From NCBI GenBank assembly GCA_963721365.1, contig CAVRJE010000023.1:62001-126000 (forward strand): a stretch of 64,000 bases of DNA, in the 5' to 3' direction. The DNA is from CAIQPS01 sp963721365. GTDB taxonomy: Bacteria > Actinomycetota > Thermoleophilia > RBG-16-64-13. The notes under the pieces are model-generated. The model did no database searches, was not told the origin of the DNA, and was given only the letters and a program-made list of their open reading frames with translations. Made by a program: the position numbers and the translations under genes. Positions 44,343 to 54,597 of this stretch are shown here, in pieces. Numbering within the stretch: position 1 is the first letter of the stretch; each line of letters opens with the position of its first letter.

Positions 44343-46890
44343 TCCTCATATTCGGCTTCCGCCTCGGCGTAGGCCGGGATGTCGCGTGCTTCTAGTTTAG
44401 CCTCTCCCGCCGGCAGCTGGTCCAAAGTGAGCTGTTCCAGGATACCCAGGGCGCGCGATAGCTCGCCTCCGGCCCAGGACCACCCGAGCCTCGTTCCAGG
44501 CCAGCTCCGCCGCCCGCGCCAGCACTTCTCCCTCCAGGGCCGGTCTTCCCTCGGCCTTCATCGCCTCCAGGGCCCGGTAGGCGCAGACCATGGCGAAGCG
44601 CGGGTGGACCAGGTACTTGAGGAGCCGGGCGGTCGTCTGCCGTTCGTCGTGCCCGTAGTAGAGATGCACGCTCGTCCCGGCGTCGGCGAGTCGGTTCACA
44701 AGCGCCACATGCTCCGCGCGGTACGGAGGATCGACAGCGACAACATGGGTGCGCGCCGCCGCCGGCGCGGGTGCGCGCATCAGCACGTCCCACTCCGTCA
44801 CCACGACCCCGGCCTGTTCCGCCATATCGTCGGAGCCCGAGCCGGCGGCGCTTCGCCCCGCGGCACAGCCGCGGGCGATGCAGGCCAGACCGTGCTCGCA
44901 AAGATCGGCGAACGGGATACGCTCGCGGGCCTCGGAAAGCATGTGCGGGAGACAGCAACCGACCAGCACTGCCGGTTCCCCGGTGGCAAGCACCTGGGCC
45001 AGCGCGCTCGTGCGGCCCGGACGGTCGCGCAGGTCGCGGGCGACCGGCAACCGCAGACTCACCGGCCGGGAGGGTCGCGACGGCGCAGCCGCTAGGCCTA
45101 CGTCGTCATGTTCCCACTCGGCCGTCCATGAAGAGCACCACTGGTCCGCACTCCAGTGAGGCACCGGCAGCGGGAGGCGGCGATCGAGGTTCTCGATAAG
45201 GAACTCCGGCCGCAGCGCCCCCTGCCAGGAGTCCACCCGGAATTGCGCACCCACGAGCTTTCCGCAGCCGTCCGCCTGCAGCGCGGCGGCGGTGTTCCCC
45301 ATCCCGAAGCCGATACCGCGCGCTCTCACCCCGTCGAGTCGAACAGTGCAGCGGAGGTGCGAGCCATCGCGGGTCGGTTCCGCCTGCTGCAGATCGGCGC
45401 CCACCAGCAAAAGGCGCGGCCGGGGATTGCCGCTGCCGAAGGGGCCCAGCGCCGCCAGCGCCAGGGCGGTATCTGCACTGACATCGTCGCCCCGGAGCAC
45501 GGCGTCGCAGCGGAAGGTGGGCACCAGGTCGCCGGGGCTGAGCACCGCTCCGGCATGTCGCTCTATGGCCGAGCGGAACGTCGTCCACGCGGTCCGCGTC
45601 GAGCGTGAGGCCGACCGCCTGGGGATGCCCTCCGTAGATGGTAAGGTGATCGGCGCAGGCGTTCAGCCCCTGCATGATGTCGTATCTGGCGATACTCCGG
45701 CCCGATCCCTTGGCCACCCCTTCTCTGATGCCGAGGAGGATCGCGGGGCGGTGGTAGCGCTCGACGAGCCGGGCGGCGACGATGCCCACCACCCCCTCGT
45801 GCCAGTCCTTGCCGGCGAGGACGATGACCGGCGGCGGTGGACCGGCGCTCTCGACGCACTCGACAGCCTGCTCGAGGATCTGTCTCTCCACGTCCTGGCG
45901 CGCGCCGTTCAGCTCGTGAAGCTGCTGGGCCAGCGAGGCCGCCTCCTTTTCGTCTTCGGTGAGCAGCAGGCGCAGCGGCGGCGACGGATCGGCCAGCCGG
46001 CCGGCCGCGTTCAGACGGGGAGCCAGGCGGTAGGCGACGGTAGCCGAGTCGGTGGAGCCGGTGCAGCCGGATACCCCGGCGAGAGCCCGCAGACCGACGC
46101 GCTGCCCGATGGCGATGAGCTTGAGGCCCTCGCGAACGTAGTAGCGGTTCTCACCCGTCAACGAGGCCAGATCGGCGATGGTACCGACGGCGACCAGGTC
46201 GAGCAGACTTTCGAGCTCTTTCGGCAACCGGTCGGGTGCAGCCCCCCGCCGCCTGATGTGAAGCCCATGCAGCACCTTGAGCGCCAGGCCGACGCCGCAG
46301 AGGGTCCCGTGCGGGTACTCGCCCGCCACCTCGTGGATGAGATGACAATCGGGGAGGATGGGCCCAGGCTGATGGTGATCGACCACCACGACGTCCAGAC
46401 CGCACTCCCTTGCGAACGCGACTTCGTCCGGGTAGTTGACACCGCAGTCCACGGTGATGAGCAGACCCGGTCCACGCGAAGAGATGGTCTCGACCGCCAT
46501 TCGGGAGAGGCCGTATCCTTCCTTGAACCTGCTGGGCAGATACCAATCGGCCTCGAGTCCAAGTTCGCGAAGCCCTAGGAGCATGAGGGCCGTCGCCGTG
46601 ATGCCGTCCGCGTCGTAGTCACCGTGGATGATCACCCGTTCCCCTCGGTCGATGGCCGAGGAGATGGCCGCGACGGCTCCTTCCATGTGGGCGAACAGGA
46701 ACGGGTCGGGAATATCGGCGTCGCCATCGATGAACCTGCGCGCCTCCGCGGGGTCGACCAGACCCCGCCCCGCCAGGACCATGGCGGCGACCAGCGGCAG
46801 GCCCAGGGCCTCAGCGAGATCCCGCGAGGCAACCCAAGAGTAAGGGTTGACCTTCCAGGTGGTGTGTTGCGAGAAGGCTGGCAAGTTCAT
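44315..46890 (-). CDS. recJ: Single-stranded-DNA exonuclease RecJ with C-terminal extension (frame breaks)
   Basis: 5'-3' ssDNA exonuclease for RecF repair and mismatch repair. ATG 46890 opens MNLPAFSQHTTWKVNPYSW. DHH motifs are IIHGDYDADGITATALMLL and VVVDHHQPGPILPDCHLIHEV; DHHA1 is PVIVLAGKDWHEGVVGIVAARLVERY with IYGGHPQAVGLTL. After a shift near 45570 the OB domain (LRCTVRLDGVRARGIGFGMG) and a further roughly 300-residue extension (LLVGADLQQAEP, LVGCCLPHMLSEARERIP, HVVAVDPPYRAEHVALV) follow. A last shift near 44470 gives LGILEQLTLDQLPAGEAKLEA and TAG 44315. Total about 858 residues, longer than E. coli RecJ (577), as in other actinobacterial or firmicute long forms. Confidence 0.88.
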
Positions 46891-46899
46891 GTCACCGAC

Positions 46900-46905
46900 A
46901 CTATA
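46900..46905 (-). promoter_or_regulatory. Putative -10 (TATAGT) of recJ
   Basis: Minus strand GCTATAGTGTCGG lies ten bases before the recJ ATG, so transcription would start almost at the start codon. No -35 is obvious. Confidence 0.35.
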
Positions 46906-46945
46906 GCTGGCAGCGCAGACAGGTTGGGAGGGCCGGCCGCTCCCG

Positions 46946-48625
46946 TCAGAGTCTGCCGGAGCGAATGATGGCGTAGATGAGCCACACTCCGAAGAACAGC
47001 GAGAGCGCAAAGCCGGGAACTCCCCAGACCGAGAGCCCGCCCAGGTGCGGCCCGCCCTACACGAATACGGCTATCGCCGTGCTGGTGACGCCGATAGCGA
47101 TGGTGATGAGGGCCATCACCAGCCGGTTGGTGATGACGTCGAGGCGGTGGGTGACGTTCTCCAGCCCGGTGTGATGGAACTTGATCTCGAGCTCCCCTGC
47201 CCGCATCTCGTCGAGCAACTCGTGGATCTGCAGCGGATAGTCCTGAAAGACCTGCGCGTACTCGGCGGCGTAGCGCTGGGCTCTTCCGGCCAGCACGCGC
47301 GGGTCCACCCGGCGCCGCTTGAGCTCGCCCGCATAGCGGCGGCCCATCTCGAAGATCTCCAGGTCGGGATACAGCTGTTTGACCACGCCCTCCATGGTGA
47401 GCAAGGCCTTGTCGAGCAGCAAGAAACGGCTGGGAAGACGCAGGTGCAGGGAGTAGACGACGTCGAACACCTGGTGAAGGAGAGCGGCCATGTCGACGTT
47501 CTGCGAAGACATGCCGAAGTAGCGGCTGAATCCCTCCTCTATGGCCTGGGTGACCGCCTCGTCGGCGGAGGGGCTCCACTCCACCCCCAGCCGGCGCAGC
47601 GAGCGCTTGATCCCCGGTATGTCGGAGTCCATGACGTGCAGGAAGAGGCGCACCCCCTCCTCGAGGTCCTCTTCCCGCAGGAAACCCGCGGTGCCGAAAT
47701 CGAAAAGAGCGATACGGCCGTCCCCGAGATAGGCGATGTTCGCCGGGTGCGGGTCGCCGTGGAAGAACCCGTCCTCCAGTATCTGCTTGAACCAGCAGTC
47801 CGCGACGGTCGCCGCCATGGCGTGGCGCTCCTCGGCGGGGAGGGCGGCGATCGCCGGGCTGTTGAGCGTCGGCCCGTCGATGCGCTCCATGGTCAGCACC
47901 CGGCTGGTGCAGTAACGCCAGTGGATGCGGGGGATGCGCACCGGGCCGCCGTCGGCGAAGTTCTTCGCGAACCGCTCGGCGTTGCGCGCCTCGAGGATGT
48001 AGTCGAGCTCGCGAGCGATGACGCGAGCGAACTCGTTCACCACCGGCGCTCGGGGAGAAGCCGACGTCCACACGGCCCTCGAGCACTTCGGCCAACTGCA
48101 AGAGGACGTCGACGTCCTTGCGGATCTGGCGGGCAGCGCCCGGCCGCTGGATCTTGACCACCACCCGCTCTCCGCCGGGCAGCACGGCTCCGTGCACCTG
48201 TCCTATGGAGGCCGCCGCGAGTGGCTCGGGCTCGAAGCTCTCGAAGGCCTGCTCGATCGTGAGGCCGAGCTCCTGCTGGATCACCTCACCGACCACGGCC
48301 AACTCGAGGGGAGTCACCTGGTCCTGCAGCTTCACCAGTTCCTGGACGATGTCGGCGGGCAGGATGTCTGGTCGCGTGCTGAGCAGTTGGCCGAACTTCA
48401 CGAAGGTCGGTCCCAGTTCGTCGAGCATCTCGCGGATGTGGCGGCCGCGTTGAGCGGGTGGCGGCGGGCTCGGCCTGCGCCAGTGCCGGAGGGACGGGAA
48501 GAGACGGTGCCGCTCGAAGAAGTAGCCGAAGCCGTGACGGAAGGCGACCTCCGAGACCTCTCGTATCCGCTCGAGGTTGCGGATGCGGGTGAGCAGGCCC
48601 GGGTGCCTGAGCGGAGCGTGCCCAC
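46946..48625 (-). CDS. UbiB/ABC1 atypical kinase family protein with in-frame TAG near the end (frame breaks)
   Basis: Membrane-linked atypical kinase family tied to isoprenoid quinone metabolism. The N-terminal part reads PGLLTRIRNLERIREVSEVAFRHGFGYFFERHRLFP; then EMLDELGPTFVKFGQLLSTRPDILP (the KxGQ motif), EPLAAASIGQVHGA (Ala-rich loop), VVVKIQRPG, and after a shift near 48050 DGFFHGDPHPANIAYL and ALFDFGTAGF. The first C-terminal helix (LVMALITIAIGVTSTAIAVFV) is followed by an in-frame TAG at 47057-47059, yet GGPHLGGLSVWGVPGFALSL and a second helix ending RSGRL continue in the same frame to TGA 46946. UbiB proteins normally have both helices, so I give the longer extent. The start is uncertain (48625 is one candidate). 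Confidence 0.82.
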
Positions 48626-48692
48626 TATGTACCTGTCCCGGCGGCTCGGGGCTGTGCTGTAGTACCGGTGCTAACCGGCTGTACCGGCGTCT

Positions 48693-49049
48693 TCACCCGG
48701 GATCCGGCCCACCGTCGGCCGGTGTCCGTTCGAGCAGGGCGAGCCGGTGCTCGAGTTGGCGGACGCGCATCTCGAGGTCTTCGAGGTCTCGCCTGGTGGA
48801 GAGGCCGAAATCGCGCAAGGCGCCCTGGAGAGAGGAGTCGGCCTTCTTGACGGCCGATCGGGCCTCGTCGCGGCTGCGCGCCACGAGCTTGTCGACCATC
48901 TCCCGGCCCTCGTCACTGCTCAGCTCGCCCCGCTTGACGAACTCTTCCACCAGTTCCTGCACGCGGTCCTTGGTAAAGGCCGCGGCCCCTACCCCGACCA
49001 AGAACGTCCGTTCGATCAAGTCCCGGATACTCTGACCATTGTCAACCAC
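48693..49049 (-). CDS. Phasin-like coiled-coil protein
   Basis: A 118-residue soluble helical protein: SIRDLIERTFLVGVGAAAFTKDRVQELVEEFVKRGELSSDEGREMVDKLVARSRDEA, then a heptad-rich tail (DLEDLEMRVRQLEHRLALLE). This is the layout of the phasin-like/PhaF-type family often found beside ubiB in Gram-positive genomes. No polyhydroxyalkanoate synthase is in the window, so granule binding is unproven. GTG 49049 is preceded by AAAGGAGG at a five-base gap, one of the best ribosome sites here. Its start overlaps the extended secDF tail. Confidence 0.75.
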   Translation of the reverse strand: MVDNGQSIRDLIERTFLVGVGAAAFTKDRVQELVEEFVKRGELSSDEGREMVDKLVARSRDEARSAVKKADSSLQGALRDFGLSTRRDLEDLEMRVRQLEHRLALLERTPADGGPDPG

Positions 49050-51575
49050 AGCATCCTCCTTTCGACGAGACGCATACGCGGATCACTTTCCTGGCGGCCG
49101 CTTTGGAGGTCTTACCCTTTTTCGACTTTTGCGAAACGCCCGCCTGTTTGGGTTTGGGCTTGGCGCCGCTCGGGCTGCCGCTCGGACGGGCAGCCGGGGT
49201 GGCGGACGCAGCCGCGGTCGCGACGACCGGCGTGTCGAGGTCTAGCTGCACAACACCGTCCTCCAGGACCACACCGCCATCGCGCCCGCGACGGCCAGGC
49301 GCTTGCGGTAGCGAGGCTCCCGCTACTTCCACAGCACCACCAGCGGTGAAGCAACGAAGAAGGACGAGTAGGTGCCGGTGAGCACACCGATGGTCAGCGC
49401 GAACGCGAAGTCCTTGAGCGTCGGACCGCCGAATATGAGGATGGCCAGCAGCGGCAGGAGCAGCGCGATGGTCGTGTTGATCGACCTGATCAGGGTCTGC
49501 GGGATCGACAGGTCGACCATGTCGCCGTAGGTCTCTTTCTTCATGAGCGGCGTGTTCTCTCGGATGCGGTCGAACACGATGATGGTGTCGTGCACCGAGT
49601 ACCCCAGGATGGTCAAGATGGCGGCGACCGTCGCCGTGGTCACCAACCGGTTGCTGGCCGCGTAGATGCCCAGCGTCAACCCCACATCGTGCAGCAGCGC
49701 GACGATGGCCGGGATAGCGAACTTGAACTCGAAGCGGAAGGTGAGGTAGCCGATGATCGCGATGATCGCGATGGCACACGCGATGAAGGCGCGATTGGTC
49801 GTCTCCTTCCCGAAGCTCGCCCCTACCGATTCTGTCCCCGTCGCTTCTCCCTTGGTGCCAAACCGGCCGTCGAGTTCGGCGAGTACCTGCTTGGACTGGG
49901 CGTCGGTCATATCCTGCGCAGTGATCATGAAGGAGTGGGTGCCGCTGGCGCCGGTGACTTCCTGGACCACCGGATCCTTGATGCCCATATCGCTCACGAG
50001 CGAGCGGACCTGGTCGACGGTGGCCTCCTGTTCCAGCCCCACCTCCATGCGGGTGCCGCCCTTGAAGTCGATGCCGAAGTCAAGGCCGACGGCAAAGACC
50101 GTGATGATCGCGAACACGGTGACCGCGCCCAGCGTGCTCAGGAACCACCACTTGTAGCGCATGAAGTGATAGATCTTCACGCCTCCAGCGCGCACGTGCA
50201 GACCGAGCAGCTTTGGATTGCGGAACGGCTTCCAGCCGCTGAGCAGGCTGAGCATGGACCGCGTGACCAGGACGGCGGTGAACATGGAGAGCGCGACGCC
50301 GATGCCGAGCGTCAGGGCGAAGCCCTTGATGCTGCCCGAGGCTGCCCAGAACAGGATGATGGCGGTGATGATCGTGGTCATGTTGCAGTCGAAGACAGCC
50401 CGGAATGCCTTCTTGAAGCCCGCGCTCGTCGCGGCCTGGATCGTCTTGCCGGCGGCCACCTCGTCCCGCATGCGGGCGAAGATGAGCACGTTGGCGTCGA
50501 CCGCCATCCCCAGGGTGAGGATCATGCCGGCAATGCCGGGCAAGGTCATCGTCACCCCTATGCCGTTCAGGATGCCGATGAAGAGCACCCCATAGATGAT
50601 GAGCGCGATACTCGCGACGACCCCGAGCAGGCGGTAGTACGCGATCATAAAGATCATGACCAGCAGCAGGCCGACAGCGCCCGCGAGAAGCGCCTGATTG
50701 AGTGCGGACTTACCGAGGATGGCTCCGATGCTGCTCTGGCTCACCGGCGCAAGTTGCACCGGCAGGCGGCCGGTGTTCAAGACCAGAGCCAGGTTCCTCG
50801 CTTCCTCCAGGCTGAACTTGCCGCTGATCTCGGCGTTGCCTCCGGAGATCTCTTCGCGCACCGTAGGCGCGGACTCGACTTTGCCGTCGAGGACGATGGC
50901 CAGACGCTGGGTCTCGCCGGTGATCTGCGCGGTCTCGGCCATCTTCTTGGTGACCGCGCCGAACGCGGCCGCGCCATCGGACTTGAACTTCATGTCGACC
51001 TTGGGCCGGTTGTTTGAATCGTAGCCCACTCCGGCACTGTCGAGCATGCCGCCGTTGACCGCCGGGGGCGTGGTGACGACGAACCATTGGTCTGCCGCGG
51101 ACGGATTATCCGCGGCAGCCGGCCACTGGACGATCTCGGTGCCGGCCGGAAGTTGATCGGCGGAAGTCGCCCCTGCCGCCTTGAGGGCCTCCTCCTCGCT
51201 GGCGTACGGCGTGACGAACTGCTTGATGTCGAAGAACTCGAGCACAGCGGTCTTGCCGATGACCTGCAGCGCCTGGTCAGGATTCTTGATACCAGGCAGC
51301 TGCACGCTGATCTTGTCCTGCCCCTGCCGCTGGATCTCGGGCTCGGCTACACCCAGCCTGTTGACGCGGTCCTGGATGACCTTGACCGCTTGGTCCATGG
51401 AATCGTTGGTGACCGGGTTGGTGGCTGTCGGCTGCGCCTGAAGGATGACCGACAGGCCCCCCTGCAGGTCCAGGCCGAGATTGGTCTTCTGTATCGGGAA
51501 CGCAAGCCAGGCGGCGATACCGAGCAGGATCGCCACGAGTATCAGTATCCCTGCGTCACGCTTTACTCTGGACAA
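49042..51575 (-). CDS. secDF: SecD-SecF fusion translocase subunit with basic tail beyond an in-frame TAG
   Basis: Proton-driven RND-type subunit that completes protein export through SecYEG. The 750-residue core is unbroken. SecD part: GLDLQGGLSVILQ, P1 domain, then GMAVDANVLIFARMRDE. SecF part: FGIDFKGGTRMEV, GYSVHDTIIVFDRIREN. Twelve membrane helices are expected. The core ends SSFFVASPLVVLWK at TAG 49323. Beyond this, REPRYRKR continues in the same frame, as in typical SecF ends, and after one shift a Pro/Ala/Lys-rich tail (AARPSGSPSGAKPKPKQAG, KSKKGKTSKAAARK) runs to TGA 49042. I include the tail; if the TAG is real the protein ends at 49323. Confidence 0.9.
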
Positions 51576-51654
51576 CAGCGCACCTTCCTGCGAACGGTTG
51601 GATTACGTGGCTATGCGCGTGGATAAGGCCGCGTCGCCTCTCCCGAAAAGTCCG

Positions 51655-52077
51655 TCACCTTTGCGACGAGTCGCTTCCTTCGCTGGTTTCGTCGGAGCCG
51701 GCCGCGGTGTCGTCTGCCGGCTCGTCGACCGGCTCGTCGGCCGGCTCTATCTCGGCGGGAGCGTTCTTGCCGCGCGCCGGACCCTCTGGCGCCGCAGCCC
51801 TGGCTTCGGCCTGGTCACGGATGATCTCGCCGACGGCGCGCCGGGCGATCTTGACCGTGACGCCCTTCGCGACTTCGACCACCACGATGTTTTCCTCGAC
51901 CCTTCTCACCGTGCCGTAGATGCCGGCCGAGGTGATGATGCGGTCGCCCTTCTTGAGCGAGGACAGCAACGCCGCGTGCGCCTTACGCTGCCGCTGCTGC
52001 GGTCTGATCGCCATAAAGTAGAAGATGGCGATGAAGGCCACGACATAGATGATCAACATGCCTGCTGAACCGCCCAA
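51655..52077 (-). CDS. yajC: Preprotein translocase subunit YajC
   Basis: Small membrane partner of SecDF. I start at TTG 52077 (LGGSAGMLIIYVVAF) because AGGAGG is four bases upstream; ATG 52059 would also keep the helix. One membrane helix (MLIIYVVAFIAIFYFMAI) is followed by RPQQRQRKAHAALLSSLKKGDRIITSAGIYGTVRRVEENIVVVEVAKGVTVKIARRAVGEI, the YajC domain. A long acidic, Pro/Ala/Glu-rich tail (about 45 residues) follows, which is common in actinobacteria. It lies between tgt and secDF, the standard order. Confidence 0.92.
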   Translation of the reverse strand: MGGSAGMLIIYVVAFIAIFYFMAIRPQQRQRKAHAALLSSLKKGDRIITSAGIYGTVRRVEENIVVVEVAKGVTVKIARRAVGEIIRDQAEARAAAPEGPARGKNAPAEIEPADEPVDEPADDTAAGSDETSEGSDSSQR

Positions 52078-52142
52078 TTGTCCTCCTTCTAGTGAACCGC
52101 TCGAGGGGCGTCGAGCGGGAACCAGCCCCAACACACGAGAGG

Positions 52143-53291
52143 CTATCTTACCAGAAAGCCCGCCCCGAGACCGCTTCGGAAAGCGGCGAAACGCCCCTCG
52201 ACGATGGCCTGTCTCGCCTCCCCCACCAGCGTGGTCAGGAAGGTCAGATTATGCTCGGTTAGCAGGATGATCCCGAGGATCTCCTTCTGCATGACGAAGT
52301 GCCTGATCGCCCCCCTCGAGAACCTGGCGCAGGCCGAGCAGGGGCAGCCTGGATCCAGAGGCTCGGTGGAGAAGGCGTGCTCGGCGTTGCGCAGATTGAG
52401 CCGGCCGGTGCGCGTGAAGGCCGTGCCCATCCTGGCGGTCCTGGTGGGAAGTACGCAGTCGAAGATGTCGACCCCGCGCCCGATGACTTCGACGAGTCCC
52501 TCGGGGTCTCCGATGCCCATGAAGTAGCGGAGCCGGTCCTCGGGCAGAAGCGACGCGGCCAGTGAGGTGGTCTCGAGCATGGCGTTGCGGTCCTCGCCCA
52601 CGGTGAGGCCCCCTATGGCGTACCCGGGAAAGCCGATCTCCTGCAAGCGTTCGGCGCTCGCCCGTCGCAGTCGCGGTATCACCCCGCCCTGCATGATGCC
52701 CAGCAGCATCTGGGGCCCGTCGGTGCCGAGACCGTCGTGCTCCTTATGAGCCCGTTTGCACCTTTCCGCCCAGTTCGACGTGCGCCTCACCGCCTCGGCC
52801 ACCTCGGACTCCGTCGCGGTCCCCGGGGGGCACTGATCGAAGCACATGATGAAGTCGGCGCCGAGCGTCTGCTGCTCCGCCATGGCCCGTTCCGGGCTGA
52901 AGACGTGCTTCGAGCCGTCGTAGATGGACCGGAAGGCCACCCCGCTGTCGTCGACCTTCGCCGTGTCCCGGAGGCTGAACACCTGGTATCCCCCACTGTC
53001 GGTGAGTAGAGGGCCATCCCACTGCATGAAGGCGTGCAGACCCCCCAGACGGCGGACGGTCTCGCTGCCCGGCCGGAGTGCCAGGTGATAGGTATTGGCA
53101 AGCACTATCTGCGCGCCGACGGCCTTCAGCCGGTCGGGCGTCATCGCCTTGACCGTTCCCTTGGTCCCCACCGGCATGAAGCAGGGGGTGCGCACGGCGC
53201 CGCGCGGCGTCTCCAGCACGCCCGCCCGGGCCTCTCCATCGCGGGCTTCGATGGAGAAGGGGAAGTCCGGGAGACCGTCAAGCGTCCGCAT
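52143..53291 (-). CDS. tgt: Queuine tRNA-ribosyltransferase Tgt
   Basis: Exchanges G34 for preQ1 in tRNAs with GUN anticodons. ATG 53291 (MRTLDGLPDFPFSIEARDGEARAG) overlaps the corrected queA end by 14 bp. 382 residues, unbroken. Active-site motifs: LLTDSGGYQVFSL (general acid/base Asp), FDQCPPGTA, LGIMQGGV, YAIGGLTVGE, and IFDCVLPTRTARMGTAFT with the nucleophilic Asp. The zinc site CPCSACARF plus a downstream His is present. With QueA and QueH next door, all steps from preQ1 insertion to queuosine are encoded together. Confidence 0.95.
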   Translation of the reverse strand: MRTLDGLPDFPFSIEARDGEARAGVLETPRGAVRTPCFMPVGTKGTVKAMTPDRLKAVGAQIVLANTYHLALRPGSETVRRLGGLHAFMQWDGPLLTDSGGYQVFSLRDTAKVDDSGVAFRSIYDGSKHVFSPERAMAEQQTLGADFIMCFDQCPPGTATESEVAEAVRRTSNWAERCKRAHKEHDGLGTDGPQMLLGIMQGGVIPRLRRASAERLQEIGFPGYAIGGLTVGEDRNAMLETTSLAASLLPEDRLRYFMGIGDPEGLVEVIGRGVDIFDCVLPTRTARMGTAFTRTGRLNLRNAEHAFSTEPLDPGCPCSACARFSRGAIRHFVMQKEILGIILLTEHNLTFLTTLVGEARQAIVEGRFAAFRSGLGAGFLVR

Positions 53292-54353
53292 CGCGCGCCT
53301 CCGCCAGCATGGCATCCCCGAAACTGAAGAACCGGTAGCCGAGGGCGATGGCCTCGGCGTACGCTTGGCGCAACCGCTCGACACCGACGAAGGCCATCGT
53401 CAGCGCGAGGACGGTGCTCCGCGGAAGGTGGAAGTTGGTGAGAAGCACGTCCACGGCTCTAAAACGGTAGCCCGGGGTGATGTAGATGTCGGTCGAGCCG
53501 CTCAGCGGCTCCAGCCGCCGGCGAGTCGTCGAGCGCTCCCAGGGCGGCCAGAGTCTCCAGTACCCGGGTGGCGGTCGTCCCCACGGCCACCAGTCTGCGC
53601 CCGGAGGCGCGAGCGGCGCGGATGGTTCGGAGGGCTTCCGCGGAGACTGAAAACGCTTCGCGGTGAATCTTGTGATGCTCCACCGTTTGCTCGCGGATGG
53701 GCTGGAACGTGTCGAGCCCTACGTGCAAGGTGACGTATGCCGAACCCATACCTGCGGCTTCCAACCGCGACAGCAGCTCGGGGGTGAAATGCAGGCCGGC
53801 GGTCGGGGCGGCCGCCGAGCCCGGCGTGGCCGCGTAGACGGTCTGGTAGCTGGCTGGCTCCGCAGGATAGCTCTTTATGTACGGCGGGAGCGGCAAACGC
53901 CCGTGCTCTTCCATGAGTGCCACCAACGACCGGGAAGGCGGGCCCTCAACCATCCAGCGCCCCTCTCCCATCCGGCCGTCCAGACGAAGGGTCTGCCCGT
54001 CGGGCAGCGAGAGCTCCTCCCCAGGTCGTAGCCGGTGCGAGGGACGGGCCAGGGCTTCCCAGCGCTCTCCCGTACCCCCGTCATGGCTCTGTGGGCCGCA
54101 GGAACAGCAACTCGACCTTCCCCCCCGTCGCCCTTCGCCCCTCGATCCTGGCGGGAAGCACCCGGGAATCGTTGAAAACCAGGGTGTCGCCAGGCCGAAG
54201 GATATCCGGCAACGACGAGAACCGCCGGTGATGGCGGCGTCCGTCGGCGGGGAGATGCATCAGGCGGCACGAGTCCCGCGGCACCAGCGGCTCCTGTGCG
54301 ATGAGTCCTTCGGGGATGTCGAAGTCGAGTTCCTCGAGCTGCATCCCCGTCAC
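53278..54353 (-). CDS. queA: S-adenosylmethionine:tRNA ribosyltransferase-isomerase QueA (frame breaks)
   Basis: Makes epoxyqueuosine from preQ1 in tRNA. ATG 54353 opens MTGMQLEELDFDIPEGLIAQEPLVPRDSCRLMHL, then GDTLVFNDSRVLPARI. Frame changes near 54080 and 53965 precede PLPPYIKSYPAEPASYQTVYAATPGSAAAPTAGLHFTPELL, the family signature. Another near 53520 leads to YITPGYRFRAVDVLLTNFHLPRSTVLALTMAFVG and YRFFSFGDAMLA, stopping at TGA 53278-53280. About 350 residues. Confidence 0.9.
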
Positions 54354-54378
54354 CCGACCCGGGGACGTGCAGTCAGGA

Positions 54379-54597
54379 TCATCGGCGGTTCAAGAAATGG
54401 AGGGTGAGCGAGACGATGACGCTTATCAGGATCATCAAACCGATGGGAACGATGACGGTCGCGTTCTTGCCCCGGTAGACGAAGGTGCCGGGGAGGTGAG
54501 TCCATCCCAGCTTACCCAGGAGGATGAGCAAGCCACCGAGCACGATGATGCCGAGGCCTACCCACAGAAGGATCTTGCCGAGGCCCTCAAGCGCCAC
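54379..54597 (-). CDS. DUF2905 family small membrane protein
   Basis: A 72-residue protein with two membrane helices (KILLWVGLGIIVLGGLLILLGKLG and ATVIVPIGLMILISVIVSLTLHFL) joined by WTHLPGTFVYRGKN. This matches the DUF2905 family (LPGDixieR-type loop), often found near ruv and que genes. Function unknown. It overlaps the end of queH by 11 bp. Confidence 0.8.
   Translation of the reverse strand: MALEGLGKILLWVGLGIIVLGGLLILLGKLGWTHLPGTFVYRGKNATVIVPIGLMILISVIVSLTLHFLNRR

Noticed and set aside
46946..49325. Pyrrolysine or general amber recoding, from the TAG codons in ubiB and secF
   Set aside because: Other genes here end at TAG without downstream conservation (scpB, plsY, ruvX), and no suppressor tRNA or pyl genes are in the window.
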